A DNA stretch of 6,027 nucleotides from an uncultured Desulfuromonas sp. GTDB taxonomy: Bacteria > Desulfobacterota > Desulfuromonadia > Desulfuromonadales > Trichloromonadaceae. The DNA is taken from contig CALJLX010000114.1 of the NCBI GenBank assembly GCA_937982495.1, positions 1-6,027 of the forward strand, given 5' to 3'. Positions 1-4,845 of the stretch are shown one piece after another. Made by a program: the position numbers and the translations under genes. Positions within the stretch are counted from its first letter, which is position 1. The number at the start of each line of letters is the position of its first letter. The notes under the pieces are model-generated. The model saw only the letters and a list, made by a program, of their open reading frames with translations, was not told where the DNA came from and did no database searches.

Positions 1-1
1 C

Positions 2-139
2 GGCAAACCGGGCTACTTTGCTCTCAGCCTGCGGGTCTATGGGCGGGAAGGGGAGCCCTGCCCGCGGTGCGGAGGGAAAATCCGCCAGGAGCGCATCGGC
101 GGACGCTCCAGTTTTTTCTGTTCCCGCTGTCAGCGTTGA
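2..139 (+). CDS. mutM: Formamidopyrimidine-DNA glycosylase (MutM/Fpg), C-terminal end, partial
   Basis: This is the last 45 residues of the base-excision-repair glycosylase/AP lyase that removes 8-oxoguanine and formamidopyrimidines from DNA. The 5' part, with the catalytic N-terminal proline, lies outside the window. The visible part begins G-K-P-G-Y-F and runs through the family signature LRVYGREGEPCPRCGG to a Cys4 zinc finger: CPRC, then GGRSSFFC, then SRCQ at the very end. The GGR segment carries the conserved arginine of the zinc-finger hairpin that contacts DNA phosphate in this family. Nei (endonuclease VIII) shares the fold, but the VYGR-x-G-x-PCxxCG pattern and the CQ-R ending are typical of Fpg. 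The stop is TGA. The next gene starts 11 bp downstream behind a strong ribosome binding site, so the two are probably co-transcribed. Confidence 0.93.
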   Translation, partial: GKPGYFALSLRVYGREGEPCPRCGGKIRQERIGGRSSFFCSRCQR

Positions 140-150
140 AGGAGACGAGA

Positions 151-402
151 ATGTCGCTACGAATCTGCTACTGTTATGGTTACGACGAGGAAGCTATCCG
201 CGCGGATGTCCGTGCCAACGGCGGCCGTTCGCGGATTCGGGAGCGCATTCTCGCCGCAAAGCAAAAAGGCGCCTGTCGTTGCGTGGAAACTCATCCGGAA
301 AGGCGCTGATGCCTGGCGGACGTTCACCGGGTCGTGAACGAAGAGCTCGCGCGCTGCAACTTCAACCCACCACCATCGGATTCGGGAGTTGACCATGTCT
401 GA
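151..402 (+). CDS. CopZ N-terminal/BFD-like [2Fe-2S] protein, probable selenoprotein with in-frame UGA
   Basis: Small Cys-rich protein. The ATG follows AAGGAGACGAG with good spacing. Residues 5-11 read ICYCYGY and residues 40-44 GACRC, giving the CxC...CxC arrangement of BFD-like [2Fe-2S] domains, closest to the N-terminal domain of CopZ-type copper chaperones (iron-sulfur plus zinc sites). The frame meets TGA at 307-309 (codon 53) after THPERR. Read through, it continues CLADVHRVVNEELARC and ends at TGA 400-402, for 83 residues. From memory, family members typically end this domain with a sequence like NPSGRCCLGDV, so THPERR-U-CLADV aligns with UGA at the first Cys of the Cys-Cys pair. A bacterial SECIS-like hairpin follows immediately, and the extended end overlaps the next start codon. 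I infer Sec insertion at residue 53. The alternative is a natural nonsense mutation (TGC to TGA) leaving a 52-residue product ending at 309. No copper-binding HMA domain is fused. The role is probably redox or metal/cluster handling, substrate unknown. Confidence 0.82.
321..340 (+). promoter_or_regulatory. Candidate bacterial SECIS element for UGA at 307
   Basis: The sequence CGTTCAC (321-327), loop CGGGTC (328-333), GTGAACG (334-340) forms a perfect 7-bp stem with a 6-nt apical loop. The loop starts 18 nt after the UGA, and in E. coli fdhF the corresponding spacing is 17 nt. The E. coli loop is AGGUCU; this one also presents GGUC, with a G in the second loop position, as bacterial SECIS models require for SelB binding. 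The element lies entirely inside the extended coding frame, as bacterial SECIS elements do. The structure is read directly from the sequence; SelB recognition is inferred. Confidence 0.75.
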
Positions 403-580
403 ATTCAGAGTCTGCCGCGTCTGCGGTTATGCCAAGGGCTTTCACATCTACTTTCGCGAACAGGAAAAAGGTCAACGCATCGGCCTGATCTGTCCCGAGT
501 GCGGCCAATCCTACGATCTGGGCTGGGTGGTCGAAGGCCTGGCGGAGTCGGTGGAAAAGGGCGCGGTTTTCGACGAGTGA
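395..580 (+). CDS. Small double-CxxC zinc-ribbon-like protein, hypothetical
   Basis: A 61-residue protein not assigned to a named family. The two knuckles are CRVCG (Cys7, Cys10) and CPECG (Cys33, Cys36), separated by 22 residues containing a basic, aromatic stretch (FHIYFREQEKGQR). This is the layout of a classical zinc ribbon that could hold one Zn ion, or a rubredoxin-like iron site. An acidic C-terminal tail follows (AESVEKGAVFDE). It has no signal peptide or membrane segment, so it should be cytosolic. I chose ATG 395 because GGGAG at 384-388 sits 6 bp upstream; TTG 389 is a poorer alternative. The start overlaps the stop of the extended selenoprotein frame by 8 bp (ATGTCTGA), suggesting translational coupling and a shared function in thiol, metal or nucleic-acid chemistry. 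DNA/RNA binding is possible but unproven. Confidence 0.8.
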   Translation: MSEFRVCRVCGYAKGFHIYFREQEKGQRIGLICPECGQSYDLGWVVEGLAESVEKGAVFDE

Positions 581-624
581 TCCGGTTGTTCGATTTTTAA
601 ACAGTTTTTTCAAGGAGTTGCATT

Positions 625-1575
625 GTGGCCGGTACCAGTCTGTTGGCCCTGCTCGACGATATCGCCAGTCTGCTCGACGATGTGGCGACCATGACCAAGG
701 TCGCCGCGAAAAAAACCGCCGGGGTACTGGGGGACGATCTGGCCCTCAACGCCGAACAGGTCTCCGGCATCCGCGCCGACCGGGAATTGCCGGTGGTCTG
801 GGCGGTGGCCAAGGGATCCTTCAAGAACAAGCTGATTCTGGTGCCGACGGCGTTGGTCATCAGCGCCCTGGCGCCCTGGGCGATCACGCCGCTGTTGATG
901 GTCGGCGGGGCGTTTCTCTGTTTTGAGGGATTCGAAAAGCTGGCGCACAAGTTTCTGCACAGCCGCGCCGAGGGAGGGCATGAGGAAAAGCTCGAAATCC
1001 TTAGCAATCCCGAGATCGATCTGGTGGCCTACGAGAAGGACAAGATCAAGGGGGCGATCCGCACCGACTTCATCCTCTCGGCGGAAATCATCGTCATCGC
1101 CCTGGGCACGGTGCAGGGACACCCGTTGGGCACTCAGGTGGCGGTGGTTTCGGGCATCGCCCTGCTCATGACGGTCGGTGTCTACGCCCTGGTCGGCGGC
1201 ATCGTCAAACTCGACGATGCCGGATTGCACCTGCTCAAGTCCAAGTCAACGGATGTCTGGGGCGGGATGCGCCGCGCCCTGGGGCGGGGTCTGCTGGGCT
1301 TGGCCCCCAAACTCATGAAAACCCTGTCCGTGGTCGGTACGGCGGCCATGTTCATGGTCGGTGGCGGCATTCTCGTCCACGGCCTGCCCGGTTCCCACGA
1401 TGTGCTCCACGGCGCGGCGGAAGCGGTGCACGTCGTGCCGGGTCTCGGCGGCCTGCTGGCGGCACTGACCCCCACGGTATTGAGCGCCCTGGCCGGAATG
1501 GTCGCCGGTGCCCTGGTGCTGGCGGTGGTTGTTCCGATTCGGAATGTCGTTGGAAAGTTTCGAATTCCGGCCTGA
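625..1575 (+). CDS. yedI: DUF808 family (YedI-like) integral membrane protein
   Basis: A 316-residue protein matching the DUF808/YedI family, whose E. coli member is of nearly equal length (about 305 residues). The N-terminus MAGTSLLALLDDIASLLDDVA, the segment KVAAKKTAGVLGDDLALNAEQV and the GGAFLCFEGFEKLAHKF motif near residues 94-110 are family hallmarks. Hydrophobic segments lie around residues 69-100, 148-163, 170-194, 225-250 and 275-308, with a charged cytosolic loop at about 112-145 (AEGGHEEKLEIL and onward). Biochemical function is unknown; it is an inner-membrane protein. The start is GTG 625, chosen because AAGGAG at 612-617 is 7 bp upstream and translation from it gives the conserved family N-terminus. 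It sits 44 bp after the zinc-ribbon gene and 16 bp before greB, consistent with one operon. Confidence 0.9.
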   Translation: MAGTSLLALLDDIASLLDDVATMTKVAAKKTAGVLGDDLALNAEQVSGIRADRELPVVWAVAKGSFKNKLILVPTALVISALAPWAITPLLMVGGAFLCFEGFEKLAHKFLHSRAEGGHEEKLEILSNPEIDLVAYEKDKIKGAIRTDFILSAEIIVIALGTVQGHPLGTQVAVVSGIALLMTVGVYALVGGIVKLDDAGLHLLKSKSTDVWGGMRRALGRGLLGLAPKLMKTLSVVGTAAMFMVGGGILVHGLPGSHDVLHGAAEAVHVVPGLGGLLAALTPTVLSALAGMVAGALVLAVVVPIRNVVGKFRIPA

Positions 1576-1591
1576 TGGGAGAATCCCTTTT

Positions 1592-2122
1592 ATGTCCGTT
1601 TACATGACCCCTGCCTGTGCCGAGGCGATGCGCGAGGAGTTGCGCGATCTGCTCTATACGAAACGCCCGGAGATGGCCCGTACCGCCGAGTGGGCCGCCG
1701 GTAACGGCGACCGTAGCGAAAATGCCGACTACCACTACGCCAAGCGCGCCCTGCGCCGGTTCGATTCGCGCATCCGCTTTCTCTCCAAACGGCTGGAGGG
1801 GGCGCAGATCATCGACCCGACGGCGCAGGGAAAAATCGCCGGGGGGAAAGTCCTCTTCGGGGCGACGGTAACCGTGGACGAGGAGGGGGAAGAGAAGGTC
1901 TACAGCATCGTCGGCGTCGACGAAACGGCGCCGGGGCGGGGGGTGATCAGCTGGGTTTCCCCCCTCGGCAAGGCGCTGCTCGGCAAACGCGAGGGGGATG
2001 TGGTGACCTTCATGGCACCCAAGGGGGAGCGGGAACTGGAAATTCTAAAGGTCGAATATCGGCCCATTGCCGTCGGCGTCGTCCCCGTTTCCGACGAAGA
2101 GGACGGTGAAGACGAGGGCTGA
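1592..2122 (+). CDS. greB: Transcription elongation factor GreB
   Basis: GreB inserts its coiled coil into the RNA polymerase secondary channel and stimulates cleavage of backtracked transcripts. The 176-residue protein has the N-terminal coiled coil (about 1-75) with the tip motif GDRSENADY at residues 39-47; Asp40 and Glu43 correspond to the catalytic acidic pair Asp41/Glu44 of E. coli. The C-terminal FKBP-like domain (about 80-158) carries IVGVDE, ISWVSPLGKALLGK and GDVVTF. The RPEMARTAEWAAGNGDRSENADYHY-type context (positions split by the motif) matches GreB rather than GreA. The protein has an extra acidic tail, VSDEEDGEDEG, making it longer than E. coli GreB (158). ATG 1592 follows GGGAGA at 1577-1582; ATG 1604 is a less likely internal alternative. 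It is the last gene of the plus-strand run and converges on the minus-strand gene ending at 2132. Confidence 0.93.
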   Translation: MSVYMTPACAEAMREELRDLLYTKRPEMARTAEWAAGNGDRSENADYHYAKRALRRFDSRIRFLSKRLEGAQIIDPTAQGKIAGGKVLFGATVTVDEEGEEKVYSIVGVDETAPGRGVISWVSPLGKALLGKREGDVVTFMAPKGERELEILKVEYRPIAVGVVPVSDEEDGEDEG

Positions 2123-2131
2123 AAGGATAAT

Positions 2132-2689
2132 TCACCTTTTTGCCCCTTCATCCCGTCGGCGCATCCAGCGCAGGGCCAGCCCCAGCAACAACATCCAGGC
2201 GAGGGCGAAACAAAGAATCTTGACGGTCGTGGCCACACCGGCAAGGGCGATCCACCTTTCCTCGATCGGCTCATTTCCCAGAAAGCGGTGCAACTGCTGC
2301 CGCAACGTCAGATTTTCCGTCCAGTCCGCGATCAGGTTCACAAAGACCGGTGCCGTCAGGCGATGACGGGGGAAGGGGCGTCCCAGGGCATTCCAGACCA
2401 GATAGAGACCCAGTAGAATCGTGCCGCCGTAAAAGAGTGGGAAAAGCAGGTCCAGTTCGAGAAAGCGCAACTCGGCCAGACGTCCGTCGGCTCCCAGCCA
2501 ATCCCAGTAAGCCTGAACCTCGGCGGCATCGTAACCGCCGATGCGAAAATGCAAGGGAGCGGATTCCGGAGCGGCGGTTTCGGGGAAGTTCCCCCGTCCC
2601 GTCACCTTCATCATCCACGCGCCGCCGGCCAGAAAGATGGCGAGGGGCAGGCCGAGCACCGGCAAAAGTTTCGTGAGGGTCTGTTGCAT
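2132..2689 (-). CDS. Unrecognised integral membrane protein, 185 aa
   Basis: I do not recognise a named family. A first hydrophobic helix (about residues 8-27, LLPVLGLPLAIFLAGGAWMM) is followed by a soluble stretch of about 50 residues rich in aromatic and acidic residues. Three hydrophobic segments follow: around DLLFPLFYGGTILLGLYLVW (about 80-102), VFVNLIADWTENL (shorter, charged) and VKILCFALAWMLLLGLALRW near the end, with a basic tail RRRDEGAKR. The pairing of D-x-x-FP-x-x-YGG with AD-x-x-EN inside membrane segments suggests conserved polar residues in the bilayer. I prefer ATG 2689 because GGAG lies 6 bp upstream; an in-frame ATG at 2701 would add four residues. It is the last of three co-directional membrane-protein genes (46-58 bp after the previous one) and ends 9 bp from greB. 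Confidence 0.72.
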   Translation of the reverse strand: MQQTLTKLLPVLGLPLAIFLAGGAWMMKVTGRGNFPETAAPESAPLHFRIGGYDAAEVQAYWDWLGADGRLAELRFLELDLLFPLFYGGTILLGLYLVWNALGRPFPRHRLTAPVFVNLIADWTENLTLRQQLHRFLGNEPIEERWIALAGVATTVKILCFALAWMLLLGLALRWMRRRDEGAKR

Positions 2690-2747
2690 CGTCGACTCCA
2701 TGAAAGTGCCCCCGGAGCGGACCGATTGCTGGAATCAGCCGATTCCG

Positions 2748-3413
2748 TCAACGGTTGGATTTGAAAAGCCGGGGATTGTTTTCGATGAAGGCGTTAATCC
2801 AGCGTTCGAGAAACGAATTGTTCCCGGCGGTTTTGATGAACCCGTAGCCCAGGACGGAAATGATCAGCGCGCCCAGGGTGTCGACGATCAGATCCCACAT
2901 GGTATCGGTTAGACCGGAAGGATCACCGAGCATCGGTTTTTGCATGTTCATGCCGAAAAAGCTGTCCATGGAAAACTCGAAGATCTCCCACAGCGCTCCC
3001 GTTCCCACCGCGAACAAAAAGGCGAAAAAAGCGACGAAGCCCGGTTTCATATGGACGCCGATGTCTTCGGTTTCATTCAGTACATGGACCAGCAGAAAGC
3101 CGACGATCCCCAACAGAAACCCGGAAGTCGAGTGCAGGGCGATGTCCCACCACCAGAAACGGGCGTAATAGTCATGGACCTCGCCGAGAAAGAGGGAGGC
3201 GAAGATGAAGGCGATGGCGAGCAGGACGAATTCGGGGGGGATAAAAACCCGTAGCAGTCTGCCCAGTAGGAGGGGGGCTAGGGTCACCGCAATGATGCCG
3301 ATGGTGACGACCGCCGTGAGCCATTGCTGTTCCCACAGGGCGCCGACGAATTCGATCACGAGAATCGCCTGCAGCAAGAAGGTCAGCCGGCGGTGGATCT
3401 GTTGTGATTGCAT
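2748..3413 (-). CDS. DUF2238 / YjdF-like integral membrane protein
   Basis: A 221-residue multi-pass membrane protein. Features matching the DUF2238/YjdF pattern are GEVHDYY (77-83), WWWDIALHSTSGFLLG (W-D-x-x-x-H, Asp90 and His94), GALWEIFEFSMD (139-150, two Glu and an Asp in a helix) and DTMWDLIVDTLGA (170-182). These repeated Asp/Glu/His residues in or beside the membrane could form a metal or proton site; that is inference, as the family has no known activity. Hydrophobic segments fall around residues 10-26, 32-54, 61-77, 90-112, 125-142 and 175-193. The end of the protein is soluble. ATG 3413 is preceded by CCAGGA about 7 bp upstream. It lies 39 bp after the DUF1622 gene, so co-transcription is likely. 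Confidence 0.82.
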   Translation of the reverse strand: MQSQQIHRRLTFLLQAILVIEFVGALWEQQWLTAVVTIGIIAVTLAPLLLGRLLRVFIPPEFVLLAIAFIFASLFLGEVHDYYARFWWWDIALHSTSGFLLGIVGFLLVHVLNETEDIGVHMKPGFVAFFAFLFAVGTGALWEIFEFSMDSFFGMNMQKPMLGDPSGLTDTMWDLIVDTLGALIISVLGYGFIKTAGNNSFLERWINAFIENNPRLFKSNR

Positions 3414-3452
3414 GGTTTAATCCTGGCACCGTGAATAGGGGAGGAGTTTATT

Positions 3453-3806
3453 TCAGTCGCCGTTCCCCTGCCAGGGCCAGCGGCCGGTGAGTTCCACCTC
3501 CAGGGTGAAGCTCAGGAAGGTTCGGATCAGGACGACGAGGGCGAGCACGCCGATCGATTCGAAGGTCAGATCGACCGCCACCGTGTAGATGATGTCGGCG
3601 GCGATGAGCAGTTCCAACCCGAGTAGAATGCCTTGCCCGAGGGCTTGCCGAAGTTCTTGAAAAATGATCCCCTTCTCCTCTTTTCCGCGCAGCCGAAGGG
3701 CCGCGTGAAGGAGGGCGTAAAGCGCCATGAAGGTGATCAGCCCGACTCCCAGAATTTCGATGATTTCCGCGCACCAGGCGGCGACCGGCGTGACGAAACT
3801 TCCCAT
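3453..3806 (-). CDS. DUF1622 family small membrane protein
   Basis: A 117-residue protein with the strong DUF1622 signature: a first helix (about 15-38), the polar loop RGKEEKG, then ILLGLELLIAADIIYTVAVD (60-79) and VLIRTFLSFTLEVELTGRWPW (92-112). Three membrane helices are predicted, with Glu65, Asp71 and Arg95 buried in or near them. The family has no established function. Length agrees with the family norm. ATG 3806 has GGGGAG 5 bp upstream. It is the first gene of a three-gene membrane cluster, with a candidate promoter about 73-100 bp upstream. Confidence 0.87.
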   Translation of the reverse strand: MGSFVTPVAAWCAEIIEILGVGLITFMALYALLHAALRLRGKEEKGIIFQELRQALGQGILLGLELLIAADIIYTVAVDLTFESIGVLALVVLIRTFLSFTLEVELTGRWPWQGNGD

Positions 3807-3836
3807 GGAAACTCCCCTCGACTTTATTGGATGGAT

Positions 3837-3871
3837 GACGCGGCGGCTCAGGGTTCCGCCTCCGTCGCGTC
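3837..3871 (-). other. Possible 5'-leader stem-loop of the DUF1622 transcript
   Basis: GACGCG (3837-3842) is the exact complement of CGCGTC (3866-3871), and GCGG (3843-3846) can pair with CCGC (3856-3859), leaving a 5-nt bulge and a 9-nt loop. It sits just downstream of the candidate -10 box, so it would form at or near the 5' end of the message. It could be a stabilising leader hairpin or have no role. Confidence 0.3.
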
Positions 3872-3878
3872 TGTCTAA

Positions 3879-3907
3879 ACCATAACAAAGATTAAAGGAA
3901 ATGGAAA
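3879..3907 (-). promoter_or_regulatory. Candidate sigma-70 promoter for the DUF1622 cluster
   Basis: On the minus strand, TTTCCA (3907-3902) and TATGGT (3884-3879) are separated by 17 bp, each matching four of six consensus bases. It is the only reasonable promoter-like pair seen between the DUF1622 gene and the terminator upstream of it. The match is modest. Confidence 0.35.
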
Positions 3908-3914
3908 AGGGGGA

Positions 3915-3930
3915 AAGCGCCTTGGCGCTT
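3915..3930. other. Small GC-rich hairpin between terminator and promoter
   Basis: AAGCGC (3915-3920) pairs with GCGCTT (3925-3930) around CTTG. On the minus strand it follows the terminator's U-tract at once, so it may be a second, weaker stop structure or a boundary to the promoter just beyond. Confidence 0.35.
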
Positions 3931-3935
3931 GTAAA

Positions 3936-3972
3936 AAAGCCCCGACGGAGCGCGGATCTCCGTCGGGGCTTT
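3936..3972 (-). terminator. Rho-independent terminator of the membrane-protein gene ending at 4015
   Basis: A perfect 15-bp inverted repeat, AAAGCCCCGACGGAG (3936-3950) and CTCCGTCGGGGCTTT (3958-3972), surrounds a 7-nt loop. On the minus strand it is followed by a run of six T (3938-3933, partly in the stem), the classical intrinsic terminator layout, 43 nt after the stop codon. Plus-strand flanking T-rich sequence (TTTGTCTTTTA) means it could also stop transcription from the left, but no plus-strand gene ends nearby. Confidence 0.9.
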
Positions 3973-4014
3973 GTCTTTTACGGATAGGGGCGGGTCGTCA
4001 ACGGGCAGCTTGCA

Positions 4015-4662
4015 TCAGACCTTTTCCGCCAGGAAAAAATTCTTGTTGCGCTCGTAGAGCAAGGCGATGGCCAGATTACCCCAGGGGACGGTCAGAATGA
4101 GACCGATGCCGAAGACGGCGGCGCCGATGCTGGAGAGGATTCCGCCCAGGACGACGACCAGGGCCCAGGTGAACATGTCCCGCTTGACCGTTTCGAAGCT
4201 CCACTTGAAGGCGTCTATCGCCCCCATCTTTTTGTCGACCACGGCGTAGAGGCCGGGAGCGACGACGATGGAAATGAGGATGCCGGCGATGGCGCCGATG
4301 ATCGGCAGATAACCGAGGACGAGCACGGCCACCAGGACGAGGACGACGTAGACCAGCAGCTGCGCGAAACAGTCCCAGGCCGAAAAGAGATCGCCGACCA
4401 GAGGTTTCTCTCCCCGCAGGGTCTTGAGCAGCGCGCGCATGTAGCCGGCGAGAAAAGCGATGTTCGCGAAGGGGATCCAGCAGACCAGCAAGAAAACCAG
4501 CGTGACAACCGCCAGGGGAGCGAGCTGCTCCTTGCCCTTCAGGGTCGCGTTGGTGAAAATGTCGCGCAGGTCGGCGATGACTTTCTCTGTCTGGAACGGG
4601 GGAATGACCTTTTCAGCGGTCTTTTTTTCAGAATTTTCCTCGGGTTGAATGGGGTCGGACAT
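4015..4662 (-). CDS. Multi-pass membrane protein, DUF4013/DUF975-like
   Basis: A 215-residue protein with a hydrophilic Lys/Glu-rich N-terminal tail (about 1-45), then hydrophobic segments around residues 48-74, 101-118, 119-142 and 163-202. After the first helix comes AGYMRALLKTLRGEKPLVGDLFSAW (written here with its key residues G73, R76 and the GEKP turn), which resembles the G-Y-x-x-R-x-x-x-x-x-x-x-G-x-x-x-L-P pattern of DUF4013-type proteins. The C-terminal part, with an amphipathic AFKWSFETVKRDMFTW and a final P-W-x-x-x-A-x-A-L-L-Y-E, recalls DUF975/YciC-like membrane proteins. Family assignment is tentative and the function unknown. I chose ATG 4662 because AGGAGG lies 5 bp upstream; an ATG at 4692 in the same frame lacks this. 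It is apparently monocistronic: own promoter candidate upstream and a strong terminator downstream. Confidence 0.82.
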   Translation of the reverse strand: MSDPIQPEENSEKKTAEKVIPPFQTEKVIADLRDIFTNATLKGKEQLAPLAVVTLVFLLVCWIPFANIAFLAGYMRALLKTLRGEKPLVGDLFSAWDCFAQLLVYVVLVLVAVLVLGYLPIIGAIAGILISIVVAPGLYAVVDKKMGAIDAFKWSFETVKRDMFTWALVVVLGGILSSIGAAVFGIGLILTVPWGNLAIALLYERNKNFFLAEKV

Positions 4663-4706
4663 CTTTACCTCCTGGTGAATGGATTGTCGCAAAAAAGCCG
4701 GAGTGA

Positions 4707-4736
4707 AGTTTAACGATTTTTAAGCGTTGTAATCAA
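4707..4736 (-). promoter_or_regulatory. Candidate sigma-70 promoter for the gene starting at 4662
   Basis: On the minus strand, TTGATT (4736-4731) and TAAACT (4712-4707) lie 18 bp apart, in an AT-rich pocket within otherwise GC-rich DNA, about 45 bp before the start codon. Both hexamers match four of six consensus bases. Confidence 0.42.
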
Positions 4737-4751
4737 GAACATCTTGTGTTC
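4737..4751. promoter_or_regulatory. Operator-like inverted repeat abutting the -35 box
   Basis: GAACA (4737-4741), TCTTG spacer, TGTTC (4747-4751) is a perfect 5-bp dyad with a 5-nt spacer, directly adjacent to the candidate -35 hexamer at 4731-4736. Its position suits an activator or repressor site. The regulator is not identifiable from the sequence. Confidence 0.3.
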
Positions 4752-4792
4752 GCCGACCCTGTGGCCGAAATATTTTCCGACTATGACGAATG

Positions 4793-4833
4793 CAATCGTG
4801 GCCGAGTCGTCGGAAACGACCCGGCCGCGATTG
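4793..4833 (-). other. Long imperfect stem-loop downstream of the 310-aa gene
   Basis: Three blocks pair in register: CAATCG (4793-4798) with CGATTG (4828-4833), GGCCG (4800-4804) with CGGCC (4822-4826), GTCGT (4806-4810) with ACGAC (4816-4820). They are separated by one mismatch or wobble each and closed by a 5-nt loop (CGGAA). It begins 12 nt after the TAA stop of the upstream minus-strand gene. There is no U-tract after it on either strand, so it is not a canonical intrinsic terminator. It could protect the 3' end of the message, assist termination, or be a protein-binding dyad. Confidence 0.6.
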
Positions 4834-4845
4834 GGGAGGAGGGAA

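Noticed and set aside
307..309. UGA as a plain stop or pseudogene-making nonsense mutation in the CopZ-like gene
   Set aside because: Not excluded, but less likely: family-like sequence continues in frame, the hairpin fits SECIS rules and the extended end couples to the next gene.
18..392. Plus-strand 124-codon open frame over mutM end and the small iron-sulfur gene
   Set aside because: It is out of frame with the recognisable MutM zinc finger and the CxC protein, and its product is low-complexity Arg/Ser/Gly; a shadow frame.
610..1230. Minus-strand 206-codon open frame opposite the DUF808 gene
   Set aside because: Antisense shadow of a well-supported gene; His/Gln/Asp-rich composition typical of reversed GC-rich coding DNA.
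1573..1575. UGA at the end of the DUF808 gene as another Sec codon
   Set aside because: The frame after it overlaps greB in a different frame, no Cys-type motif or suitable hairpin is seen, and the protein is already of family length.
2122..2141. AAAGG...CCTTT hairpin between greB and the convergent membrane gene as a shared terminator
   Set aside because: Only 5 AT-rich base pairs with an 8-nt loop; too weak to call although the position and following T-run are suggestive.
3448..3888. Minus-strand 146-codon frame overlapping the DUF1622 gene
   Set aside because: Arg/Pro-rich shadow of the DUF1622 gene, whose family signature is unmistakable in the other frame.
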